From Utricularia gibba (taxonomy: Eukaryota; Streptophyta; Magnoliopsida; Lamiales; Lentibulariaceae), in assembly GCA_002189035.1 (NCBI GenBank), contig NEEC01000013.1, positions 1,302,001 through 1,366,000 of the forward strand: a stretch of DNA of 64,000 bases, written 5' to 3'. The notes below the pieces were generated by a model. The model ran no database searches. It was not told where the DNA came from and saw only the letters and a program-made list of their open reading frames with translations. Both the position numbers and the translations under genes were made by a program. Below, piece after piece: positions 11,107 to 22,975 of the stretch. The stretch's first letter is position 1. Each line of letters starts with the position of its first letter.

Positions 11107-12107
11107 ACTCTGATGATGGTGAACCTCATCTTGTCCTTTAGACATTCTGAGCCATGATCAAATCTTGAGTCCTGAAATTTAGTGATCTCTTCTGCTGTCG
11201 GACTTGCTGTCAAAATGGCTTTTACTGTTACTCAATTGAAAAACCGCCGGTTGGACCGGTTTGATCTCAAAGTAAAAAAAAATCGAAAACTTAAATTATC
11301 CATCATCAACGACTGTCAGAAATGCATTATTAGGTACAAGGGTTGTAATTATATGTATATGATATTAATATTCAATTCAATTGTTAATGAATATTTTGTT
11401 TTTCAAAGAAACTCTTTGACATGGAATGGCTAGGGTTTTGTATCTATAAAAATTATATAGTATTAATAATAAATTAAACTTAATATTTTTAATTTAATTT
11501 ATGTATCATGTATAATTAGTTTTTATACATACTATGGCTCGATACATTAAATTATTAATTTCGATATGATATTTGAACATTTGTCTTTCAATGCGATTAG
11601 GTGATGATAAAAAAAATCATTAATAAACTAATGTCAATTTGACTTTAAAATGAATATTAGATAATTTAAAATAATCAAATAAATATTATTCAATTGGATC
11701 TAATATTTCAAATGTTATCGATGTTTCTTATATATTTTAATTTCATATGCATTCATTTGATCAATCAAATCCTTAATTTTAACATTCTCGATAATTAAAA
11801 CATGTAAATTGTTATATTGGATCACCTTCCCAACTGCGCATAGTCTGGCTAGAGTCAAACACAACCTCATCAATCGTAAGGTACGCGTTTCTACTGCACA
11901 CACGAACAAACTAGCTTCTACTTCCTCCCCTTGAATTATGCATTGTCCATCCCATCTATTATAATAACCGATCTGTTATGTAGCCTCCTTCACATGCCAA
12001 GAGACAAGGCCGAAGGTCAACGAATGGCTGCCTAACCAGCTCAGGGAACGCTCCATCCTTACAATTCAAATCCTAAATTTAAAAAAAAAAACTCATGAAT
12101 ATATAAG

Positions 12108-12356
12108 CGTGTATTTGGTTGTTTGATACAAAATAGATATAAATAAGTTAATGAAAAATCACTTGTTTGGTATCTTGTTAAATATTTAATAAGTTTTTAA
12201 ATCAAAATCCATATAAAACACTTTATGAATCTAATTTATGGTTATTTTTTAAATCCATTAATTATATGGATTTTGAAAATACTCGTCTATATCCAAATAA
12301 ATTATACCCAAATTCTCTAAATCCAATCAATATATTTCCATCCAACCAAACGCACC
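12108..12356. mobile_element. Possible MITE with GTGYRTTTGGTTG-type ends
   Basis: The left end reads GTGTATTTGGTTG and the right end, read on the - strand, GTGCGTTTGGTTG, so 11 of 13 bases match as terminal inverted repeats. The interior is AT-rich and has no open frame. ATAA occurs outside both ends and could be a target duplication, but the boundaries are off by one or two bases. It is called from structure alone. Confidence 0.45.
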
Positions 12357-12682
12357 ATAACTTTTTAGTTATCCACAAATATAGATATAAAAAAATAGCC
12401 ATGTCGGATTGTCCCGGTGTGTCCGGGAGCGTGTATTTGTTTTTACATATTGTACTAAATTAAAGGCGCCCTAAATAAAAAATTAGTGCCACTATTGTGT
12501 GGGAGGTCCCCTATGAGATTCCTGTATGAGGCGGCCAATGTGTTCAATTATTGGGTGGCGAGGCTGCTCTCAGTTTCCAAGTCTATACCACAGTCTATGC
12601 ATGATATTGCCGTTGACATGATCTCCCTGAATCCAAGCTCCCAAACTATAGTCGCCAACTTGAGTTATGAACCCCATTTCAC

Positions 12683-12689
12683 TATAAAT
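12683..12689 (+). promoter_or_regulatory. TATA box of the GH3 gene
   Basis: TATAAAT lies 92 bases before the ATG at 12781, followed by a C-rich stretch. The position fits a short 5' UTR of about 60 bases. Confidence 0.6.
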
Positions 12690-12780
12690 TCAGCCTCCTC
12701 CCCCCTGTGCCTTATCCATCCCCACTTGTAATGTGGTGCTCTTTCGTTCCTTGAATCGCCCGCCATATCTCTCGCTAAGC

Positions 12781-15256
12781 ATGGGGAAAGCGGCGTCTGC
12801 GTTTTGCTTCATGGTGCTTATGGTCGCGTGTTGCTGGCTGCCCATCGGTGCGGGGCGGAGTACATGCCTTACCGGGACCCGACCCAGCCGCTGGGGCGGC
12901 GGGTTCGTGACCTTTTGAACAGGATGACGCTGGAGGAGAAGATAGGGCAGATGACGCAGATCGAGCGCAGTGTTGCATCTAAAGCTGTCGTCAAAAAGTA
13001 TTACATAGGTGAACCCTCTACCCCATCTACTTCTTGCTTTTGTCATGCAGCGTGGACTGAGGGAGTGTAAGAAGCTTGGGGCGTTTTGCAGGGAGTATAC
13101 TGAGTGCAGCAGCACCGCCCGCGTTTCTTAATCTGAGGGCCACTCCGGTGCAATGGGTGGATATGGTGAACGGATTCCAAAAGGCTGCGCTATCGACCCG
13201 TCTGGGAATTCCGATGATCTACGGAACCGATGCGCTTCACGGCCACAACAACGCCTACAAAGCAACCATCTTTCCTCACAATGTTGGCCTTGGTGCTACA
13301 AGGCAAGTAAAATTTTGTTATATTTGGAGGCTGAGTGAGAGAATGTTGATTCTTGAGACTTCCAATTCCCTTTTCTAGGGACCCTGAGCTGGTGAGGAGA
13401 ATCGGAGATGCAACTGCACTTGAAGTCAGAGCCACCGGCATCCCTTACACCTTTGCTCCCTGCATAGCGGTAAGTGAACTGGTTCGAGTGCAGGGTCATT
13501 CTTAAAGCTGATGCGATCAGTAACCATGTTTGCATAGGTATGCAGAGATCCGAGATGGGGGCGTTGTTTCGAGAGTTACAGTGAGGACCCATCGATCGTT
13601 CAAGCCATGACTGCGATCATTGACGGGCTACAGGGGAAAATACCTGATGGTGCTCGCAAGGGGGTTCCATTCTTGGGTGGACAGTAAGAGATGCTCTTAA
13701 GATTTTCATTTGTGCTCTGCAGGAAATGAGGTTCATTTTCACGTTGATGCAGGACGAAGATTGCTGCAACTGCGAAGCATTATGTGGGAGACGGCGGCAC
13801 GAAAAATGGGATCAACGAAGGCAACACAGAAGCAACATTTCATCAGCTGCTGAGCATCCACATGCGTGGTTACTACAGTGCTATTATCAGAGGTGTATCC
13901 TCAGTCATGATCTCGTTTTCGAGTTGGAATGGGGTGAAGATGCATGGCAACTTTCAGCTCATTACTGGATTTCTCAAGGGAACTGCGAGATTTCGAGTAA
14001 GTGGGCTACTTCTATTCGACTTATTTCTCAACTTGAAGTGGCTGAACTCATCGCTTTTCGCAGGGATTTGTGATCTCAGACTGGCAGGGGATTGATCAGC
14101 TTACAAATCCGCCTGGTGCAAACTATACATACTCTGTTTTGAAAGGAATAAATGCAGGGATCGACATGGTTGGTGCAAGTTTCTTCAAACTAAAGGATTC
14201 ACAAGCTTCTCATGTGCTGCACACAAATGCAGGTCATGGTACCCTTAAACTATACTGACTTCATCAAGGATCTGAAGAAACTGGTGAAGGGAAACTACAT
14301 CCCCATGAGCCGAATTGACGATGCAGTGAAGAGGATCCTGAGGGTTAAGTTCACAATGGGATTGTTTGAGCACCCTCTTGCTGATTATAGCTTGATAAAG
14401 TATTTTGGAAGTCAGGTAATTTCAAAGATGGGATCTTTATCTTTTTACACATCATGGTTTCTGATGAAAACAAACACATGTCGAAAATTCTGACAGGAGC
14501 ACAGAGAGTTAGCAAGAGAGGCGGTGAGGAAATCCCTGGTTCTGCTCAAGAACAGCAATCAAGGTGACAAGCCATTGATACCACTCTCATTGGATCGTCA
14601 AAGGATTCTCGTCGCCGGCACCCACGCCGACAACATCGGATACCAGTGCGGCGGTTGGACGGTCACATGGCAAGGGGGGAGTGGAAACAACACAAAAGGT
14701 TCGCTAAAAAAAACCGTGCGACTTTGAAGTTAAACTATTCTAACATGCACTCGTCGGCCGAATTTCAGGAACTACAATCCTGGAAGGTATAAGGAACAGA
14801 GTAGGCTCGAAATCCAAGGTTGTATACAAGAAGAATCCCAGCTCCAAGTACACGAAAGACAGAAACTTTTCGTATGCAATCGTGGTTGTGGGCGAGCATC
14901 CATACGCAGAAGGCAAGGGAGACAGCACCAACTTGACCATCCCCGCTCCAGGGCCCAGTATCATAAAGAATGTGTGTGGTTCGACGACGTGCGTCGTTAT
15001 TCTGGTTACCGGTCGGCCGGTGGTGATCGAGCCGTATCTTTCACAAATCGATGGTCTTGTTGCCGCCTGGCTCCCGGGAACCGAAGGCCAGGGAGTTGCC
15101 GATGTTCTGCTTGGCGATTATGGGTTCACCGGGAAGCTTCCCAGGACATGGTTCAAGAGAGTCGATCAACTTCCGATGAATGTGGGAGATGACAACTACG
15201 ATCCCTTGTTCCCTTTTGGCTTTGGATTGACGACAAACCCTGTGAAGATGGATTAG
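12781..15256 (+). CDS. Glycoside hydrolase family 3 exo-beta-glucanase / beta-glucosidase, with a -1 slip in exon 1
   Basis: Exons: 12781-13008, 13092-13302, 13379-13469, 13538-13683, 13753-13996, 14064-14168, 14233-14415, 14497-14698, 14769-15256. The protein resembles barley ExoI. It has [20 protein letters not shown] at the N-terminus of the barrel, the nucleophile Asp in [11 protein letters not shown], the acid/base Glu of the second domain in [14 protein letters not shown], and a C-terminal [11 protein letters not shown]. These enzymes release glucose from wall beta-glucans in the apoplast (family knowledge). A hydrophobic signal peptide starts at 12781. It joins the mature frame only if GGGG at 12852-12855 had a fifth G, and the exon sum is 1898, one short of 633 codons. 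Without the repair, translation could begin only at 12804 without a signal peptide. Intron 2 has a GC donor. Confidence 0.88.
13303..13378 (+). other. GC-AG intron in the GH3 gene
   Basis: The donor is AG|GCAAGT and the acceptor TTTTCTAG|G. Only this donor keeps the conserved GLGATRDPELV junction in phase. AG|GCAAGT is the known strong context for GC donors. Confidence 0.8.
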
Positions 15257-16200
15257 AATTACACTTCTTACAATAACTGTCGCATTTCCGTTTCAAATGG
15301 GAAACATGTTGCTTACTTTCTAAAAATAATGTTATTTTTTTAAAAAATTAAAAAATAAAATATTCCATAATTCGCCATATATTTCTTTGTATAGTATTTC
15401 ATTTATTGCTTTATATTTTAAATTTATTATTTCTGTGAATAAAGTTTACGAGATCAAAAAGTTAGCATGCAATTAATATATGGGCCAGCGATTTCGGAAA
15501 GCTGGGCCATTTCGTTTAAAATAGGGTGTAGGTGAGATTGGGCCCATTGTCGAGAGAAGGGTACCGGGCTCATCTTTGAGGATCATTGTTTTACATGTTC
15601 TTGGACTGGGTTCTGGGTTCTGAACTTCCGCGGGGCATAGCATCGGTGCGCTTTTGTTGCAGGTGAAGTCTGATCTACGAGGAGTGAAGGTAATCAAATC
15701 ATTCTTCTTCTTCTGTTTTTGTGAACTGCGGATTTTCGGAACCCGTTGCACTCGATGCGTGGTCCGATTGGAATCGTTGAAATCCATTTTCGAGTTGTGT
15801 AGGTGGTTAATTGTTGGTGTTATTAGGGACTTTTTCTTTACAAGACAAATGATGCTGATGTAAGGCTCTGCGCATCCAAAATTCGACTGTGATCGTTAAC
15901 TTTTTGTTAATTTGCTTCAATTGGAAGATCCTGGCTTCTTTGGTGTGATAATTTTGTGGCGGCGACGGCAGTTTATTCTCTGGGAAGTTTCTTAATAACT
16001 GTAAAATTGTTTTCTTTTTTAATGAATGGAGTGTAAAGTTGTTTTTTTCTGATTTAGACACACGCAAGAAGCAGGATGGAATTGGCGTTTTTGCCTATCT
16101 CGTTCGCGACGTGACCCTTTTTTTTTTCTGTTTTGCTTCATTCAACTTGGAAGTCGTTTATCTTGCATTTCTTCTGAAATAGCAGACATTCTACTGTCGG
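15257..16200. other. Promoter and 5' UTR of the CENP-V/GFA gene
   Basis: AT-rich to about 15470, then a promoter with three TGGGCC (site II) motifs. A likely 5' UTR exon ends AAG at 15690, followed by an intron GTAATC..GCAG at 15691-16185. No other gene is supported. Confidence 0.55.
15481..15544 (+). promoter_or_regulatory. Site II (TGGGCC) cluster
   Basis: TGGGCC occurs at 15481, 15503 and 15539. Clusters of TGGGCC/GGCCCA bind TCP-type factors and mark housekeeping promoters in plants (established). It is about 660 bases before the ATG, consistent with a start site before the 5' UTR intron. Confidence 0.55.
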
Positions 16201-16617
16201 ATGGAGTCAAGTAGCATTTTGCATACGGGTGGATGCCACTGCAAAAGTGTTAGATGGAACGTCCGAGCAGCATCAAGTGTGGTAGCCTGGCGTTGCAACT
16301 GCTCAGACTGCTCCATGAGGGGAAACACCCACTTCATTGTCCCATCTAAGGACTTTGAACTCAATCAGGAATCCAAACAATTCTTGACAACTTATACTTT
16401 TGGGACGCACCAGGCAAAGCATACCTTTTGCAAAGTTTGTGGCATAACCTCCTTCTACATTCCAAGGTCTAATCCAGATGGCATTGGTATAACATTCCAA
16501 TGCGTGGACTCTGGAACATTGGAACATGTTGAGATCAGATGCTTTGATGGTCAGAACTGGGAGAACTCGTTCAGCCGGACAGGCATCTCTGCATGCTCAA
16601 AAGATACAGCTGCTTGA
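16201..16617 (+). CDS. CENP-V/GFA domain protein
   Basis: This is a single coding exon of 138 residues. Zinc-ligand cysteines sit in GGCHCKSVRW, RCNCSDCSMRG and HTFCKVCGITSFY, in the order and spacing of the GFA (glutathione-dependent formaldehyde-activating-like) fold also found in CENP-V. Its length is that of the plant single-domain proteins, whose substrate is not established. The ATG follows a splice acceptor at 16185, so the 5' UTR is probably split. Its stop lies only 207 bases from the stop of the opposing beta-galactosidase gene, so the 3' UTRs may overlap. Confidence 0.9.
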   Translation: MESSSILHTGGCHCKSVRWNVRAASSVVAWRCNCSDCSMRGNTHFIVPSKDFELNQESKQFLTTYTFGTHQAKHTFCKVCGITSFYIPRSNPDGIGITFQCVDSGTLEHVEIRCFDGQNWENSFSRTGISACSKDTAA

Positions 16618-16824
16618 ATGAGTAGTCACTGTTGAAGCTGTAGTGTATATGCTCACTATGGCGTGTGTTAAAAGTAAGTGTACATGAAAATGTTGCTGTT
16701 TACTGCCACCTTAATGGCGCATATTCTCATTCAATAACTGCCGTAAATTTCACATATATTTTTGTATACAAGTTTCTGTTTCTTGGCCGTATTAAATGGC
16801 CTAGAAGTTGTCCCCTAACACTTT

Positions 16825-19800
16825 TTAGGCCACTCTTGCAGCCACCGAAATCTTGCTAGGGTCTCCACCGACTTCTTCAAAGACAACTAACGAGTTCCCT
16901 GTTGGTTTCAGCCATGAACGGGGTATGTGGTACCTGAAATCATCTCATTCATAATGATCATATGCATATGTAAGCAAGATTATGTGGAGGAGTCAAAAAT
17001 AGAAATAGGACTAACCATCTTTGGGATGGCTGGCCGCAGTTGGTTTGGCATTTGGTCTCCGTGAATTGGCCTTTGTAGTTGCACTCACCACAGCTGCCTT
17101 TGGCTATGTAAGCTGGCCAGTGCCTGCCGATGCTCTGTCCGTTCACCCAGATCTCACCCTTTCCCATGCTTCCCATGTCCAACGCTACCGGGTCACTCCC
17201 TGATGGTGCATTAAAGCTTGTCTGGAAAGAATGGGAATGCTTTCAGATTGAGAGACTATGTTTCTGTAGGTTGAAATAACTGAGGTGCCGACCTCACCTT
17301 GTACCATGTCAGAGGTTGGTTAGCACCCAACATAGATCCCTCAAGCCATTCATATGAGGAACTCTCAGTGACCATAGCTGCTCCAAGTGATTCACCTTTC
17401 AAGCCGATCTGCACATGTAAGGTATAAAGCATGAAAGCCTGTTCACAAAAGTCTCCACACACAGTTTCTTTCACCTTGTAAGACCATCTCTGCTTGGTCA
17501 AGTCTCTAGTTCCCTCATTCAGGCCTGTCAGAGTTATGGGACCAAGAATTCCCAAGTTCCACTTGTCATAGTGTACGCCTACATTCTGAGGATACAACAG
17601 GGAGTTCCACTAAGAAACTAAACTGCCATGGATCATTCAGAGCAGCTCTGGGGCACAAACTCACCGGTAGTCCCATCGAGACACTGAGCAAGGAAATCTT
17701 GTTAGGCCCGGGTCTCAGGTTCACATTCTTTGTGTATGTCAACTTGGGGTTGCCCAAACCTCCATAAACAAACCCTGAAGGAGATGAAGCGAAAAGTTCA
17801 AGAATGTTCGTTGTTCGTTGGGAATAAAATATATCTGGTACAAGGGATCGTTCATTACCTGCTGACTCCCCGTTGATGAAGACGTGCAATGCATGACCTG
17901 CCGACATGACTGTGAGAACAGGCCCTTGTCCATTCTTCAGAAATTTCTCATCGGAAGCTATATCAACTCTGTAAAATGAGAAGGGTATGTGAGAATTGGA
18001 TAACAGATAGTATTATTGGACAGTGGAGGATAAATCCAGCTTGCGTTTTTGATAGACTTACTGAGTCAGGTACCATAAATAATCTGAGGAATCTCTGGTG
18101 ACATTCAGTTGCTCCCATAAGCCGAACATGGATAGGGCATCTTTATCATCAGCAGAGGCCATTTCCTCATTGTATGATTGCCATGGAAATGCATTAGTAA
18201 TCGGCACCATTCTAGGAGTTGAGCCTCTGGAGGTAATCTTCATGAAAAAACGGAAGTAATTTGCTGTTAAATGATTTGTGCTAAACTCAGATGGAGGAGT
18301 ATGTTATCATTACTTTAGCAGTGTTGTAGACTTCAGTCTTGCAGTCAGGAAGAATGCTGATAGACCAAGGAGGCAGCACATGTTTTGTGTTTTGAAATGT
18401 AATTTCCGTTGAATAGGTTGTATCATAGTTCGATAAGAAAGCAGCACAAGAACCCGAATTTGACCTGAAGACATGAACCTACAAGATTTGTGGGAAAAGA
18501 TCTGTTACGAACAATGATTACCAGCGATAGGAGTATTGTATGTAGAAGGCAAGGGCTAACAGAGGCAGCCTTAGCATTATCATTACCTCCTGGTTTCTCC
18601 CAGGCCATGATACTGTTGGATCTGACGACACTATGGCTGATTCAGCTTGCTTAATTGCTCTGTGTAGGTTCGTCAGATGGCTGTATTTTGGCTCATTGGG
18701 AAGCCCTGTAGTGGCACGGATGGCAGCCTTAGGGATGATAACATAAGGCTATAGCTTTCAAAATGAAGTGTGTGTGATTTTACTTTTTCAGAGATTAAGA
18801 CTGGGTTAATATGCAGAAAGATTGATTTCTACCATATTCATCCAGAGGAGCATCATAGTCGTAGCTCGTGGTGATGAATAGACCAGCGGAATCCCGACCA
18901 AAGTTGGTTCCTCCATGGTACTGAGTTGCAACCAATAGAAGTTGATACAATTTTTCAAAGGTAAATTGAATGCAAAAGTCTGCAGAGTATTTTTACCATG
19001 TAATAATTGAAGAATGAGCCACTGTTGTGCACAAATCTGGCAACTGCAAAGGCTAAATCTTCAACAGGTCTCAGAGGAGTAGCCCCACCGTACTGTGTGT
19101 ACCTAAGGAAATATATTTGAAGTCCAGATGAGGACCCTTCTAGGATCAGAACAAGTTACCGAGCACAAGAAGGATCTTACCAGCCAGTCCAAGCCTCAGT
19201 CCACATCTTCGGTTTGTTCGGCCTGTTGGGATGAAATCCTTCGCAATAGAAACCGTTGCATGTGTCAATCTGTAAAAACAAGATTGAGTAAGATGGAAAA
19301 AGTATCAGTTCAAGAAGGTGGTTATTATTATTATTATATTTGAAGACAGTTGAGGCAGTTGAAAAGATGTGAATTATCATACAATGGGATCAGGGGCAGT
19401 TTCTTGTTTACACATGATCCAGGGAACACCGGTGTCTAGCCCCACAGCCATTTTGGCTGCCCAGGCTGTGTAGGCCCGTCCTGGAGCTCCTATTTCCCAC
19501 TCCACTGGTCCATATTCATTTTCTATCTGTAAAATAAAGAGTTGAGCAAAGCGAAGCGGTTGCCGTTGAACAGAACTGTAAGTACATACTTGTGACATGA
19601 TGATCGGCCCTCCCTGCGACTCAAACAAGGATTCCGACTTCATGAGACTCACAATCCTGGTAACGAATCCTTGCATTGCTTGTTTGAAAGGTTGATTGTC
19701 CGTTCTGAATTCTATTCCTGGTACATATTTCAGCCAAGCAGGAAACCCCCTTCATTCATAACAGAGAATTGAGAAGACATGAGACGTCTATCCCTGTTTC

Positions 19801-20455
19801 GGATCATGTAAGAGAGCCAATTTCTGTTTTTTACCCGAAGTTCCATTCAGCACAAACATAGGGACCAATCCTGAGGTGAACATAAAGGCCTGCTTGCTGG
19901 ACCAGTTTGATGAACCTGACGAGATCAAATCGCCCCTCGAAATTGTACTGCGCAGGAGTAAAATGTTAACCAGATGGTACATCAAGAAACCAGAAAAGTT
20001 AATAGCAAAAGACAGCCATGGATATATGTCCACTGCTAGGGGTATAGAGAGGTTGAAATTTTGATCACAGATAGCATGTGCATTACTTTTCCAGGAGACG
20101 GCTCGTGACCATTCCAGAAAACATAAGTCTGTATGACATCAAGACCTCCATCCTTGGCCTTCTGAATAAGATGAGGCCACATCTGCATCGTTTAGAGAAG
20201 GAAATCAAAAGGCGAGTTCCCTTTTCCGAGTACTGCAAATGGATATGCAACAGTGAAGAAAAATGAAAAGAGTACCTCTGGAGTGCTTCTGGGGTAATGA
20301 ATAGAGCCTGAAATGAGGATCTTTCTCTCCCCATTTATTATGATTGATTTTCTGTCATATGAAACAGTTGCTCCTACCAGAGAAGACCCCGTAGATATAA
20401 AAACCAGAAGAAGGAGCAGCATATTTGGTTTCAGTGGTACTCCCGTTGTGGCCAT
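16825..20455 (-). CDS. BGAL: Beta-galactosidase, glycoside hydrolase family 35 (no lectin tail)
   Basis: Seventeen exons: 20455-20276, 20182-20087, 19947-19835, 19749-19590, 19526-19383, 19269-19181, 19102-18997, 18920-18833, 18705-18587, 18478-18314, 18237-18062, 17968-17859, 17774-17665, 17585-17475, 17408-17298, 17221-17016, 16933-16825. They sum to 730 residues with every phase consistent. A signal peptide precedes [20 protein letters not shown]. The acid/base Glu is in IENEYGP (about residue 187) and the nucleophile Glu in MWTEAWTGW (about 256). The galactose-binding end has [20 protein letters not shown]. It stops after [14 protein letters not shown], so the SUEL lectin domain of some BGALs is absent, as in the BGAL1-5/12 type of about 720-730 residues. 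These enzymes trim galactose from cell-wall pectin and xyloglucan in the apoplast. The gene looks fully intact. Confidence 0.95.
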
Positions 20456-20676
20456 GGATCATTTGCAACTCTTGCAGCAGCAGCAACAACAAAAACGACG
20501 CCGAAAGCACAGAGGTCGAAAAGATACCAGGTATTTATCCTCTTGTGATCCCTTCTCTCTTTAGGAAAAGTTCATATCAGCAAAATGAAGATTACCTGCA
20601 AGAAAGCAAAGAAACTAGAGCTTCCTTCTCTCCTCTTGTCTGTTTGCGTGCTTCATGAAACCGTCAGCTGTATGTG

Positions 20677-20687
20677 CATATATAATG
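20677..20687 (-). promoter_or_regulatory. Candidate TATA element of the beta-galactosidase gene
   Basis: On the - strand it reads CATTATATATG, 220 bases before the start codon. The core TATATA is palindromic, so orientation rests on its position relative to the gene. Confidence 0.35.
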
Positions 20688-21211
20688 TATTACATATGCA
20701 TGTGCACAAGCTTTGGTGACGATGGAAACTGTGCAAAAATTTAAAAAAAATGAGGATCAGGGATCTGTAACTGCTTCATAAAGGGATGAGGGCCCCGCCC
20801 ATTCATTGATTTTTGGGGCGGGTGTCGCCATTGCTGATACGATACTTAATACTCATCCATTTTCCAGCCATTCCCACCAAACAACTAGCCCCTAATTATC
20901 TACTTGCTGTCTGCTAAACAGCACAGAATGAATGGAACACCATTGCCGTTACAGTTGGTTCCATCCCCAATAAACTGGACAGGTTGATTCCTGCATTTCT
21001 CTGTTACAGAACCCAGTCCTCCTCACAGAGGCTCAGAGTGCATGTAACAAGAGGAAGGCAGTCAGATGCAGGGTTGGTGGTGAGCAGGAACCCCAACTGA
21101 TGGGGGATCTAATTGCCAGTCCGGGGATCAATGCTCAGTTTTATTGCAGATGGTTATGCTGGTTTGACAGATTGATTTCTTGATTAAGCCCAATAATTCC
21201 AATTGAGGGAG

Positions 21212-21230
21212 CACCTACTGACAGTAGGTG
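21212..21230. repeat. Perfect 9-bp inverted repeat with a 1-base centre
   Basis: CACCTACTG, A, CAGTAGGTG. It is isolated in the spacer, with no poly-T or gene next to it that would make it a terminator. Confidence 0.8.
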
Positions 21231-21705
21231 AAATTGGAGCACTTCAGTACTGCAATTATTTACCTACCCAGTAGTCTACTACAGAGTAGTTGCCCAGCAG
21301 AGGGAGAACACAAAAGAGAAAAACCCAACAAACCTCCATGGAAAATAGGTCAATGAAGCAGGCAGGCAGTCAACAACCAGTAGAACTACTTTTCCTCCTT
21401 GGTTGGTTACCCCCTATCAAGAAAACAGGTTTGCTTCATACTACAATTCAATTCCCACGTATGTGTGTGCTGGCAATTGGCATGATGAGTTTTTATTCTG
21501 GGGATGATTTGTTAATGTTGCCTACACGCAGAATGGAGATGGGGAAGGGAACATGGCGTGTGAAGGGGGAGTCCCTTTCTGAATGGCTATGCCCTCTTTT
21601 TCGTGCAGTAAGTGCGATTGGGGGTTGGGTTAGGAGTCATGGGCATGATGAGTGTCGTATCATCATCCATCCGTCCACTAGTCTCCTGCTGCAACCCAAG
21701 GAAGA

Positions 21706-21707
<2 letters not shown>

Positions 21708-21742
<35 letters not shown>
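21708..21742. repeat. (GT)n microsatellite, about 17 units
   Basis: An uninterrupted GT dinucleotide tract of about 35 bases. Confidence 0.95.
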
Positions 21743-21747
<5 letters not shown>

Positions 21748-21959
21748 CTGTCATGGTGACCATGTTTCCCTTGTCACTGAAGCTGGATTAGGAAGATAAG
21801 GCAGAAAAGTGAGCGTGGCAGTTACGTCGATAAGCAGAGATCCCGGGTGTTATGATCACGGATCAGAACGCCACATGCTCCCTGCTTTAAGGATAATGAA
21901 CCAACGGGGATAGATGGGTTCCAGACTGAGTGAGGTGTTCCTGGAGATTCCTCTCTTTC

Positions 21960-21960
<1 letters not shown>

Positions 21961-21993
<33 letters not shown>
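21961..21993. repeat. (TTA)n microsatellite, about 11 units
   Basis: An uninterrupted TTA trinucleotide tract, followed directly by the AT-rich MITE-like block. Confidence 0.95.
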
Positions 21994-22015
21994 GTAAAAA
22001 TCAATATGTTATTTT

Positions 22016-22250
22016 TCAGTATTCTGAAAAATTTTTGAAATCTATTTTTACTTTTCAAATTTATTTTTAAAAAGTAGAAATAAAAAAATAAAAATAATCA
22101 ATTACTTACTTTTTTAAAAATAATTTTTGTAGTTATAATTTTAAAAATGTTTTTGATAAAATTATTTTTACAATTAAAATTATTCTAGAACAAAATTATT
22201 TTTATTTTTAAAAAATAGAAACAGGGTTTAAAAATTTTTCATAACACTCA
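22016..22250. mobile_element. Diverged MITE-like element related to the one at 24061
   Basis: The ends form an imperfect inverted repeat: the left reads GTATTCTGAAAAATTTTTGA and the right, reverse-complemented, GTGTTATGAAAAATTTTTAA. The interior has the same ATTTTTATTTTT / AAAAAGTAGAAA style as the better-preserved element at 24061-24378. No clear target duplication is seen. Confidence 0.5.
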
Positions 22251-22427
22251 TTAAGTTAAAAATTTTATATTATGGATGTTTATTCTGTGATAAGAGGATA
22301 ATAGAATTTCTAATGCACCCCACCTCCCGTAACCTTTTTGTGTTGTTCGTACGTGATTGACGTTTGTATTTTTATTTTTTATTGGTTAAAAAACATTCGG
22401 CGGTGGATGCTCCATGTGATTTATTGC

Positions 22428-22680
22428 TACGACGTCGTTTTCTATCTTTCATTTACTACTGTTTGGCGACGCTTCAACCATCCGGAAACGGATGGTGAGG
22501 TTGCAATTTTACGTGAATATATTTTAATTTTTATTCTTCTATTTACTGTGTCCCTGTCCCATAACACACATTTCGTCTACGTGGCATTTAGGTGGATGGA
22601 TACGTGCGTGCGTGCGTGTCTATCCTGGATGCCGTGTCCGTGACGCGAATCGACTCGGCTCACATCTTATCCTCAATTCC
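22428..22680. repeat. Left copy of an old tandem duplication
   Basis: Two blocks recur in the same order about 300 bases downstream. One begins GCGTCGTTTTCT-like and continues through GACGCTTCAACC; the other carries TGCCGTGTCCGT followed by CGACTC and a CTTATC stretch. By eye, identity is roughly 75 percent within the blocks and low between them. Confidence 0.6.
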
Positions 22681-22743
22681 GTAACTGTTTTCTGGACGAT
22701 GAAAAAACATTTTATTATTATTTTTAAGGAATAAAAGTAAGTA

Positions 22744-22975
22744 TGCGGTACGGCGTCGTTTTCTGTCTTCCATTTGGCACAGTTAGGTGACGCTCCAACC
22801 GTTAGGGGGAAGAGGGGTGGCGGAAAGGGTAATTCCATCATTGCATGCATGTGAGATTTGATTTCGAAAGCAAGCGTGAGGGAGGAAATGACGTGGCGTG
22901 TCGTCTCTTCCCGAATGGCGTGTCCGTCAACCGACTCCTCTCATCCTTATCGTCCTCTTGCGACACCCGCAATTT
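22744..22975. repeat. Right copy of an old tandem duplication
   Basis: This matches the copy at 22428-22680: GGCGTCGTTTTCTGTCTTCC then GACGCTCCAACC, and later GGCGTGTCCGTCAACCGACT. No coding frame is shared by the two copies, so the duplication appears to be in non-coding DNA. Confidence 0.6.

Larger units (their letters stand above)
11107..12780. other. AT-rich spacer with a MITE-like element
   Basis: No coding exon is supported. The first 150 bases are the OST 3' UTR. 11440-11800 is very AT-rich. A MITE-like element lies near 12108-12356 (separate entry). The last about 120 bases carry the GH3 gene promoter with a TATA box at 12683. Confidence 0.5.
20456..22427. other. Promoter of the beta-galactosidase gene and spacer with microsatellites
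   Basis: A - strand TATA-like motif lies at 20677-20687. 20880-21340 is unique sequence with one near-perfect palindrome. Then follow a (GT)n tract, a (TTA)n tract and an AT-rich MITE-like block. The open frame at 21290-21799 runs through the microsatellite and is not supported as a gene. Confidence 0.5.

Noticed and set aside
12690-13115. Open frame of 141 codons on the - strand
   Set aside because: Antisense of exon 1 of the GH3 gene.
21290-21799. Open frame of 169 codons on the + strand
   Set aside because: It runs through the (GT)n microsatellite (coding VCVCVC) and has no family features.
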